Below, piece by piece: positions 48,661 to 60,542 of a DNA stretch of 64,000 bases (positions are counted from its first letter, which is position 1; each line of letters begins with the position of its first letter). The stretch is from the NCBI GenBank assembly GCA_025716855.1, contig JAIXMQ010000046.1, forward strand, positions 62,001-126,000. The letters run 5' to 3'. The stretch is from Pilaira anomala. Lineage: Eukaryota > Mucoromycota > Mucoromycetes > Mucorales > Mucoraceae. The position numbers were made by a program, and so were the translations under genes. The notes under the pieces are model-generated. The model saw only the letters and a program-made list of their open reading frames with translations. It made no database searches and was not told the DNA's origin.

Positions 48661-50171
48661 CCCTGCGCGCGGTAAAAGAGATATTTTTTGGGAGTAATTA
48701 TAATAATTTCCAAATTCTATTTCAGTTTACATTAGTAATAAACATACGTAATTCTAAATTAAATTACATTATAACGTCCTAAGGATCTACGATAAAAATA
48801 CATCATCTAATTTTTATTATTATGAAAAAGGAAAAAAACGTGCTTATATTAGAGGGCATCCAAGAATAAACCCTGTTCACATGTCTTGCTCAGGCATAAG
48901 CATATAAAAAACCTAACCAGACTTGGACCCCCTTCAATTTAGAGTCTGAGATAAAGCATATGTGAGTGTGTGTGTGATACCAATTGACAGTATGTGAGGT
49001 TAATATATGTATATATATTGTACGTGTCCCCGTACCTTAAATTATTAACAAACAAAAGAAACATGATAAGCAAAATATAGCGATAGAGTGCATAAATAGA
49101 ATGTCTACTGAATTTCCAAAATAGCTGAAATGGTAATATCATGATAAAGAAGATTCATAGAATGGCCAAATTAGTAATTTGCAACAAAAATAGCTTTTCT
49201 TGTTTCCGTTACCGTACATCCCTATCTTTAACCCCTCCTTCTACTACATCGATCTTATTTTTATTTTTATTTTTTATTTTAGGTTGTAGTAAATAAAGTG
49301 TTAATTGAAATTATGTCTCTTTTTTTTTTTTTTTTTTTTTTTTTAACCGTTGCAAAGTATTAAAAGTTTTGGCCAATCTAACTTGTTTTGTTGATAAAAA
49401 TTTTATGTACCTTAAACGACCACTTTTATGTAAGCAAAAGAATAAATAAGAATTCACAGAGACAGAATATGACGTAGTTTGAAAAGATATACAACAGTTT
49501 TTCTTATTTTGAAATATGCAAGCATTTTTTTCGGTTTAGACTGAGCATCTCACTCTAATACCAAGAGTAACATCTTTAAAATATTAAGCTTACATGTGTT
49601 CGGTAACATTTTTTTACTCCCAATAGTTAAACATAGATTAAACATATCGGCGTATATGCTATACTAGAACGAATAATGTTAGAAAATAAGACATATTATA
49701 GATTAGACAGGAGTTCACATATAGATATAATGTATCGATCATAGGAGAATAATTTATTTTGAATATGCAAAATAAAATAGCTGCTATTGACGTCATCAAG
49801 AGGGCAGTGCCATATCTAAACATGTTTACATTGACCTATTCTCCTTGACATAAAGCGTATGGCATCTAGGCCAATTTTTACATTGTGCAATATATATCAC
49901 CCCCTATATATTTCATACACCGAATTAGGAAAAGCATATGCACTTCAACATCATTCAAAAATGACAAGCTACGATCCTCCCCTAATAACTCTGTACCCCC
50001 AACTCCCCCTATTTATCTTAATATTTATAAATGACTCTGCAATTTTTCTCTTCTTTTTCTACTTATCTTTTTTTTATCTCTCTCTTTAATAAACACAAAA
50101 TACGCGTGGTGTAATTACTCACCTAAAAAAAATTAAGCAGAAAAATATATAAGAAAAAAAAAACAACACTT
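48661..50171. other. Long upstream region of STE12
   Basis: 1.5 kb without convincing ORFs. It contains a T run of about 25 nt (near 49319-49344) and a pyrimidine-rich segment (about 49977-50085) close to the STE12 start, as seen before other genes here. Confidence 0.55.
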
Positions 50172-52419
50172 ATGGCAACCTCAACTATATCAACTATGTC
50201 AGCTATTACGTTACAAGAAGAAACAAGTAGCGAAGAACATACAATTCGACTTCAGCCACCCACTGACGATAACACAGAAGAAAGATTAAATCAAATTGAT
50301 GAATTAAAATATTTTCTAGGTACAGCCACTAACGATTGGGAACCTAATCGACAAGTACATTCATTTCCATTACCAACTGGAGAAAGCCTTTCGTGTGTCT
50401 TTTGGAACAATTTATTTCATGTGACAGGCACTGATATTGTAAGAACGTTATTATATCGATTTCATTTATTTGGTAGACCAGTAACGAATCTCAAAAAATT
50501 TGAAGAAGGCATATTTTCTGATCTGCGCAATTTAAAACCCGGTATGGATGCATCATTAGAAGAACCAAAATCTGAATTTCTTGAAATGCTTTACAAGAAT
50601 AATTGTATTAGAACTCAAAAGAAACAAAAGGTGTTCTTTTGGTTTTCTGTACCTCATGATCGACTTTTCTTAGATGCTTTAGAAAGAGATTTGAAAAGGG
50701 AAAAAATTAACCTTGAACCAACAAGTATCGCTATTGCTGAACCCGCTACTTCTTTATCTTTGGACACCACGCAAGAGTTATTTGATCAACTAAGAAAATC
50801 AATGTCTTTATCTGCTGTTGCTGCTGCAAATGCTATGGAGGATTCATCTTCTAATAACACTACTACTACTACTATAACTACTATAACTACCACTCCAACA
50901 GGTAATTAACTTTTTTTTTTGTGACGTATTATTTGTAATAAAACAGAAAAAGTCGTATGTAAAGAGATGGTAATACCTCTTTATTTGTCTTTATTCACAA
51001 AAAAAAAATGATATGTATAAAATGTTTAAATGTTTATCAATTGTGTTTTATTGACCCCCAAATATAATTAATATTATAGTCGATCATGAACCCCCCAAAT
51101 CGGCGTCTTCTTATTCGCATGATTCAAATGTTGACGATTGGAATCAACCAAAATCGAATTCTGATAGAATTGGACATCGGACCACCCGATCTTTATCCTC
51201 CATTACGTTACCACTTACAGTATCTACTTCTGCCTCTTACCCACAAGAGCACGAACAAACAAGTTTTTCTGCTGGTACTTCACCTAAATCAACTCATTTC
51301 GAACTTTATCCGTCAAAATCATTTGATAAAGACGAAAGTGAAAAGCAAAAAATATTTGGTGCATTCTCTCTCTTTGAAGGTTCTCCAACTTATAAGCAAC
51401 GTCAAAGAAGAAGAACCATCTCCTTCAATACCAGTAATTTCTTGGATGAAGAATATCAAGGAAGTCGACTTGAGCTAGCCGCCATGAATGCAGGTTTATT
51501 AATGATCAACCAGCATAACTTGTTTCAACAGTCTAACCTTCATCATCAGCATGAGCATTCTGGATCTGAAAAGACATATACTTGTCCTTTACCTCAATGC
51601 GCTAGAATATTTAAAAGATTGGAGCATCTGAAGAGACATTTTAGAACACACACGTTAGAAAGACCTTATTCTTGCAATATGTGTGGTAAACATTTTTCAA
51701 GAACTGACAATTTAGCTCAACATAAAAAGACTCATAGCCGTGCCCGATCTTCTTCCGTTATAAGTCGTTGTAATAGCAGTAGTAAGTTAACTACACTCAG
51801 TAACAAATCTTCCGAAAATAGTCCTATCACAAGAAAGAGAGCTTCATCTCTTCGTAACAGTTGTAATGAGGTTATTGATAAATTATCTGCTTTATCTAGT
51901 AATGATCCCATTCATCCCACTGTTAATACCGGTCTGGTTCCCATGGATTATTTCTCTTATCAACGTAATGAAGATAGGGACAGATGTGAAAGTACTACAA
52001 GTCCTACAGGTTCCAATCATCAAAGTTATGAAGAAGTAATATTTGAAAGCACAAATTTCGAAGAGATCGTTCCGTACACATTGATGGACGAAGATGTTTA
52101 TATGGCTGACGAAAACGATTTGAATAATGTTATATATGATGAAGAGAGCAATGATAATGTTCCATATGATACACATGGTCCATATTTACCACGAGCTACA
52201 TCATCTGCATCACCCACATTCATGTGGCAACAGCCTGCTGATCCCCAAGCATGCTCTGCTACATCATCTCCCTCATCTTTATTATATAACAATCAACAAC
52301 AATATTACCATCGATTGTCTTGGTATTCCTCGATGGACGACAAAAGCCTGTCTCCAAAATCTTCATCACCAACCTCTCTTTATGATAACTCTCAAATTTA
52401 TTCATGGCATCAAACATAG
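50172..52419 (+). CDS. STE12: Ste12-family transcription factor with C-terminal C2H2 zinc fingers
   Basis: Nuclear regulator acting below MAP kinase cascades in fungal mating, invasion and development. Two exons, 50172-50901 and 51080-52419, give 689 residues. The N-terminal STE homeodomain runs from about residue 37 ([29 protein letters not shown]) to about 165 ([20 protein letters not shown]). After a Thr/Ser-rich linker, two C2H2 fingers occur: C412, C417, H430, H434 and C442, C445, H458, H462, joined by a TLERPY linker. Yeast Ste12 lacks fingers, but many filamentous fungi have this homeodomain plus fingers form. The rest is Ser/Asn-rich and disordered. The single intron lies in the linker. 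Regulation was not read from sequence. Confidence 0.95.
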
Positions 52420-52892
52420 GTAATACTATATATATATGCCTTTCGTGTATATTTATGGCCCCATCATTTTTTATTTTATTTATATGTATATGACTTTTTT
52501 TTTCTTTTATTTTATTTTTCCCTTTATATATATCTTTGTAAAATTACAAGCTAGTGTATATGTGTATATGTATATGTTTATTTCCTCAGTCCACGCGCTC
52601 TTATGTACCCATTTTTTTCTTCTTCTTAAACATGTTTATCTTTTTTTTTTTCATTAAAAATATTTCTTTTTTCCTAAATTTGGTTTTAATTAACTGTGTG
52701 TGATATACTATTTATTTATTTTATGTAATGATTAAAGAAAAAAAAAGAAATGAAATTATTAAAGTCAGTAGATATTTTCAATTGAAAAGAGATAAAAAAA
52801 AAGTGAGATGAATAATACTAATAATGTGTTTTATAATCTCTTTTCAATAGTTTTTTGTTGTTGTTGTATGGCTAAAAAACTTTTGTCTAAAA
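52420..52892. other. Intergenic, convergent 3' ends of STE12 and ERG6
   Basis: AT-rich, with no ORF that looks coding. 3' ends of both genes should lie here. Confidence 0.6.
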
Positions 52893-54172
52893 TTAAGAAG
52901 AGGCTTCAGGCTTCTTGGCAACGAAGAAGAACATGGGGGTGAACAAATTTTGTTGAGCACCGGCAACTAAAGCATCAGCAGCAGTCTCCAAGACCTTTTG
53001 AGTCTCAACAGTACCCTTAGGAGCCAAACCAATCTTTTCCAAAAGACGGACAACATTGGTAGTGGTGAAACGACCGAGCTTGGTCATGGCAAGAGTAGTA
53101 AGAACATCCTTAGTGGTTTGACACTTTCTGATATCTCCTTCAAGAGGATAGAACCACTTGATAGAATCACCAACATTAGCCATATCTTGGTTCATCAAGA
53201 CATCGAAACCGACATTCTTGAGTGCTTGAATACATTCTTGAGTCTTACGCATCTTGGGGATACCGTTACCGATCTCAATACTGTGAGCAATTCTCTTGTG
53301 TTCAGGGTTGGTTTCATCGTAATCGTCAGTCATACACCATTCATAACAACCAAAGTTTCCTCCGGGCTTCAAAACACGATAAATCTCACCATAAACACCT
53401 TCAAAGACAGGTGCATGACAAGTAGCTTCGATAGCATAAACAGCATCAAAAGAATTGGCTTCGAAAGGCATTTCCATAAAGTTACCCTATTTTTTTTAAA
53501 AAAGACATATTTAAACCCTATTTACAAAATATCATTTTTTTTTCTTTTTTTTTTATTACCTTGACGAAATCAGTTTGTTCTTGTAATAACTCCTTGGCGG
53601 CATAATGAGTAGCTCTTTGAATTTGGTAAGCATTGTTGTTTAAACCAGTAATATGGGCACCAGTAAAATGAGCAATCTCACGAGCGGGACCACCAACACC
53701 ACAACCAACATCAAGAACACGCATGTTAGCCTTGATACCAATGTTGGAAGCTAAATAATGTTCATGACGAGCAATGGCACGATTAAACTCTTCACCAATA
53801 TAGTAACGACAGAAATGGAAACTTCCACCCCAACCTAGCAAAATAGAAATGTTAATATCTCTATCGCACGCTTCTCTAACTTTTTTTTTATTTCCTCCCT
53901 TATAACTTACCATATTCATAAAAGTCAGTAGCCAAATTGTAGTAAGAGTTAACAAGAGAAGTATAACCATTTAATCTCTTGTCTTCATCTTCCTTAGTCT
54001 CGGTCTCAGGTTGCTTCCACATCTTGAGATAAGTATCAGTAGCGACATTGTGAACATCAGCATTCTTGGAACTCAAGTTGGCAAAGAGACCACTCTTAAC
54101 TTCGTTACCATGAAGAGCACGGGCAAAGGCAATATCCTCAGAGTTTTGGGTGGAGACGGTTCCTACAGTCAT
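52893..54172 (-). CDS. ERG6: Sterol 24-C-methyltransferase
   Basis: Adds the C-24 methyl group from S-adenosylmethionine to zymosterol-type sterols in ergosterol synthesis, on lipid droplets and ER. Exons 54172-53911, 53834-53560 and 53486-52893 give 376 residues (yeast Erg6 is 383). Motifs: [12 protein letters not shown] across intron 1 (sterol-binding region I), [16 protein letters not shown] (SAM motif I), AIEATCHAP, and [18 protein letters not shown] (motif III region). Both introns have normal GTAA donors and keep frame with the family. Intron 2 ends in a T8A6 palindrome on the plus strand. Codon use is biased toward the same codons as FAS and MEF1, suggesting high expression. Confidence 0.96.
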
Positions 54173-55902
54173 GTTAAGATGATGATTTGAAGTCTTGTTG
54201 AAAAGGGAGATGAAGAAAAAATATTTTTTTTTGCCCGGACTTTATTGTATTTTATATCGAATCGACTAATCAAGTAATCTGGCTGCACATCCGCTCGACA
54301 TCTGCTACAATGTCCGGTTTTTTTACTATGATCTACGTGGAATAAAATTTTACTTTTTCTTTTTGTTCTCTTCCTTTTTATCTGTCTCAAACATTTCTTA
54401 TTTTTTTTTTTTTTTCTTGTTATTAATATTATAATTATTCCATTTTTTTTTATACTTTAATCATTTTTATCTCCCAAAAATTAGTACAGAGTACGAAGTG
54501 TAACCTATACCCTTTTATTGGTCACTTATTTGAAGTACAGTTTATTTATCTTTCGTTTTATTCATATAGTAAAAAAAAAAAAAAAAAAAAAAAAGGCTCT
54601 TACACAGAGAATAATCACGTCGCTTCTCAGTTATTCTTTAAGCAAATCATTTAAATTATGACTGTAGTTTCAGGTTCGATTTGCAGAGTAACACCAAAGA
54701 AAAAAAAATGTTTTTTTTTCAGGAACTTTCCTTGACTTGTAACTAAAAAAAAAGATGATCCGGATTCCCGAATCGATTCTATTCGCTCACCTCTGTTTTT
54801 AATGTTGTGCAAAGCTTTTGCATTATGATTGACATTTAAGCTCTTGACTCGTGATAATACATGAATTAGAGGCTTGTTTGCCCTTTTTTGACAGGTTCAT
54901 TCATCCCCTTGATTTCACATCCAGTCAGGGCCACAATATCATTCTATTGGCTTAAATGTTTAAACTAGTTTCAGTCAAACTGGATTGCATTGACAGTCAG
55001 TTATATTGATTGCATTTCAATTATGATATGCACTTTCTATCAATGCCATATAATATGAAAATGTGTAAGAAAATCGGAGATAATTTATCTAACATATATA
55101 TATATATATATATATAAATGGAGAATCTCATAATGAAACTGTTATAATTTCTTAATTTTTTTTTCAAAGAACTGGATATTAAGATCAATGATACAGCTTA
55201 TGAACGCACTTTTACTCAGATGGATATATCCACGTTATAGAAAGAAATAATATAGATTTGATATTAATAAACCTTTTAACACATAAATATATAATCCCTA
55301 AATGTGACAACCTCCTGATAACTTCAGAAGCCTGCCAAGAAATAGAGTAAATAAATAAAAAAAAGTCATCATAATGCTGCTTATTATCTTTCTCGTAACA
55401 ATGGGATAAGCACTTATGCAATTAGCATCTTGAACCCTGTTTCTAGTACCTTGGAAGCACAAAGAGACATACAAGTGGAATAAAGAAGCTAATACTATTG
55501 TGCTTATGAACTTTTTCACAGATTATCAACAGAAAATCCTTTTTAAGTTATACGGATCAATTTTTATTCCTTTTTTTTATGGTATTACTTCTCTCAATTT
55601 GGGAATGTTGTTTGATTGTAGACCTAAACAATCCTTTGTTCTATCATCAGTGTATACATGTATGCATAGGAGTACTTCCATGTATTTTAATACGGTGTAC
55701 TATACTTGGGTCAATGGAGCATGTTTGAGCGTGAATAAATAAAAAGGAAATGAATCTCATGATAAATACATAACTCATTCTCCTATTTATGTCATGTCAC
55801 GAATCAAAGAGGGTTTTAGCCAATAAAAAAAGGGTTAGTGGGGGTGTAGTACCTTAAACAATCCAAGCTCATTTTAGGGATCGTTGCTTTCTCTTTTTCA
55901 TC
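54173..55902. other. Spacer between ERG6 and the transposase-derived gene
   Basis: 1.7 kb with both start codons facing away. It contains an A run near 54570-54594, (TA)n at 55094-55116, and a CCAAT motif near 55820 followed by an A-rich tract about 80 bp before the next ATG. No convincing ORF. Confidence 0.55.
55094..55116. repeat. (TA)n microsatellite
   Basis: About 11 TA repeats in the spacer upstream of the transposase-derived gene. Confidence 0.95.
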
Positions 55903-57516
55903 ATGCAAAGTCAATTGAAAATAAAAAGATGCTTTCGAAATTGGCAAGGTATCTTTGTAGAAGAAAATGTAGATAAAAGTAAAAATAAAAAGCTGGCATG
56001 GGGAACAAGTTTTGGTGACAGCAGTTGGAATCCAAGACAACATGTCACTTCTCGAATGAAGCTTAATCTGTGTTTTAGAAATTGGCAAGGTATCTATCAT
56101 AATAAAAAGAACACAAAAAGATGTTTTCGAAACTGGCAAGGTATTTACTTGGGTGATATGAATTTCGAAGAAGAATATGCTGTGAGGAATACGATAGCAG
56201 CTCAATCCGTTCCTGTAACGCCTCCAACTTCACAAGCACAAATGACGTTAAGAAGGTGCTATAAAAATTGGCAAGGTATTTATCTTAACTTTATGAATTT
56301 TGAGCAACAAGTACCTATTGCTCCAGAAAAGATTGTGATTGTTAAACCCCAAAATAAGAAAGATGTTAAAAAGACCAAAGATACCGGGACAGATCCTGAA
56401 ATTCATCCATACCCAATTATTGATACCCGCTTAGAGCTTAAACCCGATCTCACGACAAAAATTGAATTGACATATCAGACATTAGATCCAATTATACCAA
56501 ATACCAGTAATGATAGCTACAAAGAAACAATTTCCAAAATAGACCAAACTACACCAAAACCTACTTCTCAAATTGAACGTCATTCTAATACTAGTGAGCC
56601 TTTTCAAAAGAAAACCAAACCAAACAGAAGGAGGTATACTGGCGAGTTTGTTACCAAGATACCAACTCATGTAAATCATTCATTCAGTACTCCTGTGAAA
56701 TCAGAAAGTACTTCACCTTCTGAGCTGCAACTTCAGCATAAGCAGTATTTAATTAACTATATTGATAATCATCCTACAGCAGTTTTAAACGAAGCATTTG
56801 AAAGTTTTACGCGGGAGTTTGAAGGATTGGGGGTGAAAAAATCTGTCATACAGAATTTTATAAAAGAAGAATGTAACATAAAAGTACTTCAAACAGATAC
56901 ACCAAATCGTAAAGAAATTAATGCTAAAATCAATGTTCAATATCGTACCGATTGGATTAATACATGGGGATGTTCAGATATGGATTTTACAAAGAATTGC
57001 ATCTTTATTGAGTGTCCTAAATTACACGTTATAATGAAAAGTGGGGGGTTGCCAAATCGTAAACCTGAATTGAAAGTAACACCGCGATATTTTTTTGTTG
57101 CTATATCAACTTTTGGAATAATCGAAACTCATATGTTTCATCCAGCTGTCAAGCGAGAAGATCCATACGTTAATTTTATTCATTTTATTTTAGATAAACT
57201 GGATCAATATCCTGAGCGCAAAGGAAACTATATAGTAATGAGCGGTATGCATGATTGGCTTTTGGATGATTTAGAAGAAATAATTCATGATCGAGGTTAC
57301 CAATGTGCTTATTTACCACCATGTCCTGCCGCTTTAAATCCTATTACTGAATTCTGGAAAGCTGTTAGATATGGAATTAGGAGACAGTATCTTTATGAGG
57401 GCGAAACAATTGCTGATAGAATCAATGAATCCAGGCACAATCTTTCTAAAGACACAATTAATGGATTCATTCAATATTCAAAGCTTTATTTTAAACGTTA
57501 TCTAAATAAACCTTAG
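55903..57516 (+). CDS. Domesticated IS630/Tc1-like transposase with N-terminal CFRNWQGIY repeats
   Basis: Single intact exon, 537 residues. Three parts are visible. Residues 1-130 hold four copies of a C-[FY]-[RK]-N-W-Q-G-I-[YF] peptide (Cys at 10, 57, 74, 119). Residues 140-275 are a disordered Lys/Thr/Pro-rich linker with NRRRYTGEF. From about 276 the protein follows an IS630/Tc1 transposase: helix-turn-helix (AVLNEAFESFTREFEGLGVKK, given as AVLNEAFESF and EFEGLGVKKS), then the RNase H fold. Catalytic positions are lost: FIDES-type reads FIECP (E370), VMDNA-type reads VMSGM (S447), NPIEQFW-type reads NPITEFW (T482). S447 and T482 keep the DD34E spacing, and the C-terminal LPPCPAALNP and YSKLYFKRYL blocks are preserved. 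An ORF this long and unbroken, with all three acidic residues replaced, suggests a host function such as DNA binding (inference). Confidence 0.8.
   Translation: MQSQLKIKRCFRNWQGIFVEENVDKSKNKKLAWGTSFGDSSWNPRQHVTSRMKLNLCFRNWQGIYHNKKNTKRCFRNWQGIYLGDMNFEEEYAVRNTIAAQSVPVTPPTSQAQMTLRRCYKNWQGIYLNFMNFEQQVPIAPEKIVIVKPQNKKDVKKTKDTGTDPEIHPYPIIDTRLELKPDLTTKIELTYQTLDPIIPNTSNDSYKETISKIDQTTPKPTSQIERHSNTSEPFQKKTKPNRRRYTGEFVTKIPTHVNHSFSTPVKSESTSPSELQLQHKQYLINYIDNHPTAVLNEAFESFTREFEGLGVKKSVIQNFIKEECNIKVLQTDTPNRKEINAKINVQYRTDWINTWGCSDMDFTKNCIFIECPKLHVIMKSGGLPNRKPELKVTPRYFFVAISTFGIIETHMFHPAVKREDPYVNFIHFILDKLDQYPERKGNYIVMSGMHDWLLDDLEEIIHDRGYQCAYLPPCPAALNPITEFWKAVRYGIRRQYLYEGETIADRINESRHNLSKDTINGFIQYSKLYFKRYLNKP
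55924..56283 (+). repeat. Four in-frame copies of a nine-residue peptide repeat
   Basis: Copies at 55930-55956, 56071-56097, 56122-56148 and 56257-56283 encode CFRNWQGIF, CFRNWQGIY, CFRNWQGIY and CYKNWQGIY. Three are preceded by KR or RR. Copies 3 and 4 extend into a shared MNFE. DNA copies differ at several third positions, so the protein sequence is more conserved than the DNA. Confidence 0.92.
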
Positions 57517-58610
57517 TGCATATCGTTCTTTACTTTTATTACTAAGCGTTTATATGTAATTAAATAAATACACAAATACTTCTGATCTCTCGCCTTTTTG
57601 TAAGGTATAAAATTACCTTCACAAACATGCTGGGGGGGGGGCTGTGTCGTATTTGCGTCATCCCTACTTATAAATATAAGTAGATCAGGGTCATACTAAA
57701 CATTATAATAAAAACCTGACATATTTTCATAATAATAAGCATGTTTAACAATGTATATTATTATCAATGTCTTGAACCAAAGGAAATATTCCACATTCAA
57801 ATGCATATACAAATTGACGTAAAATAAGATCAATGGTAAAAAACCAAGATCAAATAATAAAATAAAATTGAGAATAAAACAAAGCAAAATAAAATAAATA
57901 CTTAATTCATATTGATAGAAAATAAGAGATATTTACTGGTAATAATCTCGATACAAGCTTAACTACCTTGTGTTGGGGTGAGATCGGTTACTACTGGCAA
58001 AAATACATTATTTATTTATCAATATTAAACAGTAATATTATATAACCTGTAAACAAAAAATAAAAAGAATAACATTGCTGGAATGAAGATTATCCCACAA
58101 TTGTCAATTCTATCCCAAAACTGGGAAATACATATAATATCAATCTAAGAATAAGATTGATCAGGTTGTGTATGGTAGAAAAATAGTTCTTATAAATTTA
58201 AAGTATACGCATTTATCAGTGAAATCTGTAACAATGGAATCCAGACTAATAAAAACCATGTAAATAATTACAATGTGCTCTTTAGTCAGGAACTATATAT
58301 GTTGTCATCCAATTGGGTAGATAGGATCCACGACTAAAAATGGTCAATTCGTAAGAGTAGAACGTACTTATTCAAAAACAGAAGAGTTGGGTATAGATTC
58401 ATTTAAACCCATCAAAAATATGTATGGTCCTTATTCAAACTCATAAAGATATTCAAGATATAAAAAGATGATAATTTTTTAGTATAGAAGAGTTCTTTCA
58501 GTTTTATCAAGTAGAGAATAATGATGTGAAGTTGGAGAATTAATTGTAAAGGTAGGGAATGATGGTCTGAAGTTAATGAGAATAACTATTAGAAGTTGGA
58601 TATGGATTGT
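57517..58610. other. Intergenic, AT-rich
   Basis: Contains a run of nine or ten G near 57631 and no convincing ORF. Confidence 0.5.
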
Positions 58611-58925
58611 TTCAAAAGTTTGATTGATTATTCGACTGTAAAACATTTGATGAAGTTTGCCCAATATTAGGAGAATCAAGTCTTTTAACATTTTGGCTTA
58701 GTTGCTGATTATTAACAAGAAAATGATTGTTTTGTTGGAGATGTGATCTATGACCAGCTGCTTGAATGGCTTTATGTAGGTTCGCTTTTGTGAATTACAG
58801 AAAAAGTTGAGGTGAAAGATGTACGTTTGTGTAGATCAAGTTCGTCAAATAATGATCGAAAAAGTTCTCGCTTTTACCAGATAGAGCTTGATGCAGTCGC
58901 TCAGCAGGGATGATATCAGAATCAA
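58611..58925 (-). pseudogene. Possible decayed gene fragment
   Basis: On the minus strand one frame reads through about 100 codons with a single internal stop. It includes IIPAERLHQALSGKSENFFD and later VKRLDSPNIGQTSSNVLQ with Gln/Asn-rich stretches. Further upstream (about 58960-59080), broken frames give LRxKLQVQQQF-like text. The mix resembles a lost regulatory protein, but no domain is firm and no start or splice sites were established. Confidence 0.3.
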
Positions 58926-59257
58926 TTGATCTTGGGGGTCATAATCCAAATCTATATTTGTACCAGTTGAATCGTGTGAGGAAGTGAATTGCTGTTGTAC
59001 TTGTAACTTTTAACGTAGCTCTTCTATTTAGATATTTAGTCAAAGCTTGGATTTGGAAAGTAGTATGTTGGATGTAACATTAATCATCTTAAAGCTGCTA
59101 AAGAAATCTAATAAAGATCGAAAGTGAAGTACCAAAAGCAAAAGAAAAGATGATCAGGCCTTATAATTATTAAAGATATAATTGAAAAAAAAAGCTTGTT
59201 GTTTTATTAAAAATACAATTTATTTCTTGTATTAAGGTATATATACTTAAATGGCAT

Positions 59258-60542
59258 CTAAAATCCTTCCAATCTTACATAATTCGCTGGGAAAATGCCA
59301 ATGGCGCCATGAGCTGATCTTCCTTGCCACCAATCACAAGGTGCACCTGTAGCTGGATCTACTGTAGATAATACTTGTATTGTATCTCCTTTACGAACAC
59401 TAAGTTCAATTGGATTCTCTGCATTGAAATCATGTAACACTCTTGCTATTTGTGGTGGTGGTAATCCATGTTGAGGAATCATCATTCTTTGTTGTTGCTG
59501 TAATCTAATTTGATTTGATCTCTGAATAAGCTTATACATCAAGTAGGGTAAACCAGTTACTAACGCTAAAAAGATGATAATAGGGCGTTTATGGGAGACT
59601 TTATTTGTAACAGCAGTATTATTGGTAGTGTTTGTGCTTTCACCTTGTTCAGTCAACTGTTGATGTTCTTGTTCTTCTGTAGATGGTAACTCAGCATTAT
59701 CGTTTTCCGCAACTGTTGTAGATGGTGGTAATAATTCAGGTGGTACAGTTCGGCCTGTAACTCGATATAATAATCGTTTCATCCATCGAATTAATGCAAA
59801 AATATTAAATATACCACCTAAATAATGTTTCAAGTTTCCAAATTGTTCTGCAACTCCTACCATTGCCATAAAACTTGAATGTGTAGCCATATACGTTGAA
59901 TCCAACATTTGTGCAAATCCACCAAATGCACCTACAATCGAATGAATAATATCAAATGTAGCTCTTGTACCAGTTTCCATACGTTGTGTTAAACTGTCTT
60001 CAGGTCCTCCAGGTCCATACATGCCTTGGTTCATTCCCATACCCATACCACCGTATCCTCCCATACCACCATACCCACCACCATAGCTACTACCATAACT
60101 ACCCATACCACCATAGCTACCCATACCACCATAACTTCCCATTCCGCCATAACTACTCATACTGCCGTATCGACCGTAACTAGATCCATACCCTCCTGTT
60201 CCGTAACTGGATCCATAACCTCCAGTTCCATATCCAGTTGTACCATAACCTGAAGTACCATAACCTGAAGTGCCATAGCCTGCTTTTTTTTTTATTTATG
60301 TGAGCAATTCGTTGAAATTTTTTTTTTTGATAGTTTTGGAACTTACCACCATAACTTGTACCTAACCCCATACCATTGTTCATGCCCGTCATGTTACTCA
60401 TAGTTGAAGGTCTATTTGGTACTGTAGGTATTCCTTCTGTTGTAGTAGTTATTGTATCAGTCATATTTGTTGCTTGTGAAACTACGGGTGTTGCTGCTGC
60501 TGCAGAGTTATTGACTTCCCAAGGCTTTGGGGGTGATGGCAT
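59258..60542 (-). CDS. PEX13: Peroxisomal membrane protein Pex13 (docking factor)
   Basis: Part of the peroxisomal docking complex that receives cargo-loaded Pex5, in the peroxisome membrane. Exons 60542-60347 and 60279-59258 give 405 residues (yeast Pex13 is 386). The N-terminus is PSPPKPWE, typical of the family, followed by a Gly/Tyr-rich low-complexity region with repeats of YGTSG and SYGGMG types. Such YG-rich segments in Pex13 have been linked to a pore-like phase. A conserved central domain (MLDSTYMATHSSFMAMVGVAEQ, shown as LDSTYMATHSSF) and a membrane segment (IIIFLALVTGLPYLMY) precede an SH3 domain near residues 341-400 (ARVLHDFNAEN, WWQGR, GIFPANYV). The exon 2 acceptor is an AAGCAG pair, so two products differing by one Ala are possible. 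It diverges from MIP1. Confidence 0.95.

Noticed and set aside
52998..53564. 188-codon plus-strand ORF over ERG6
   Set aside because: The minus strand encodes ERG6 with all motifs; the other is a shadow.
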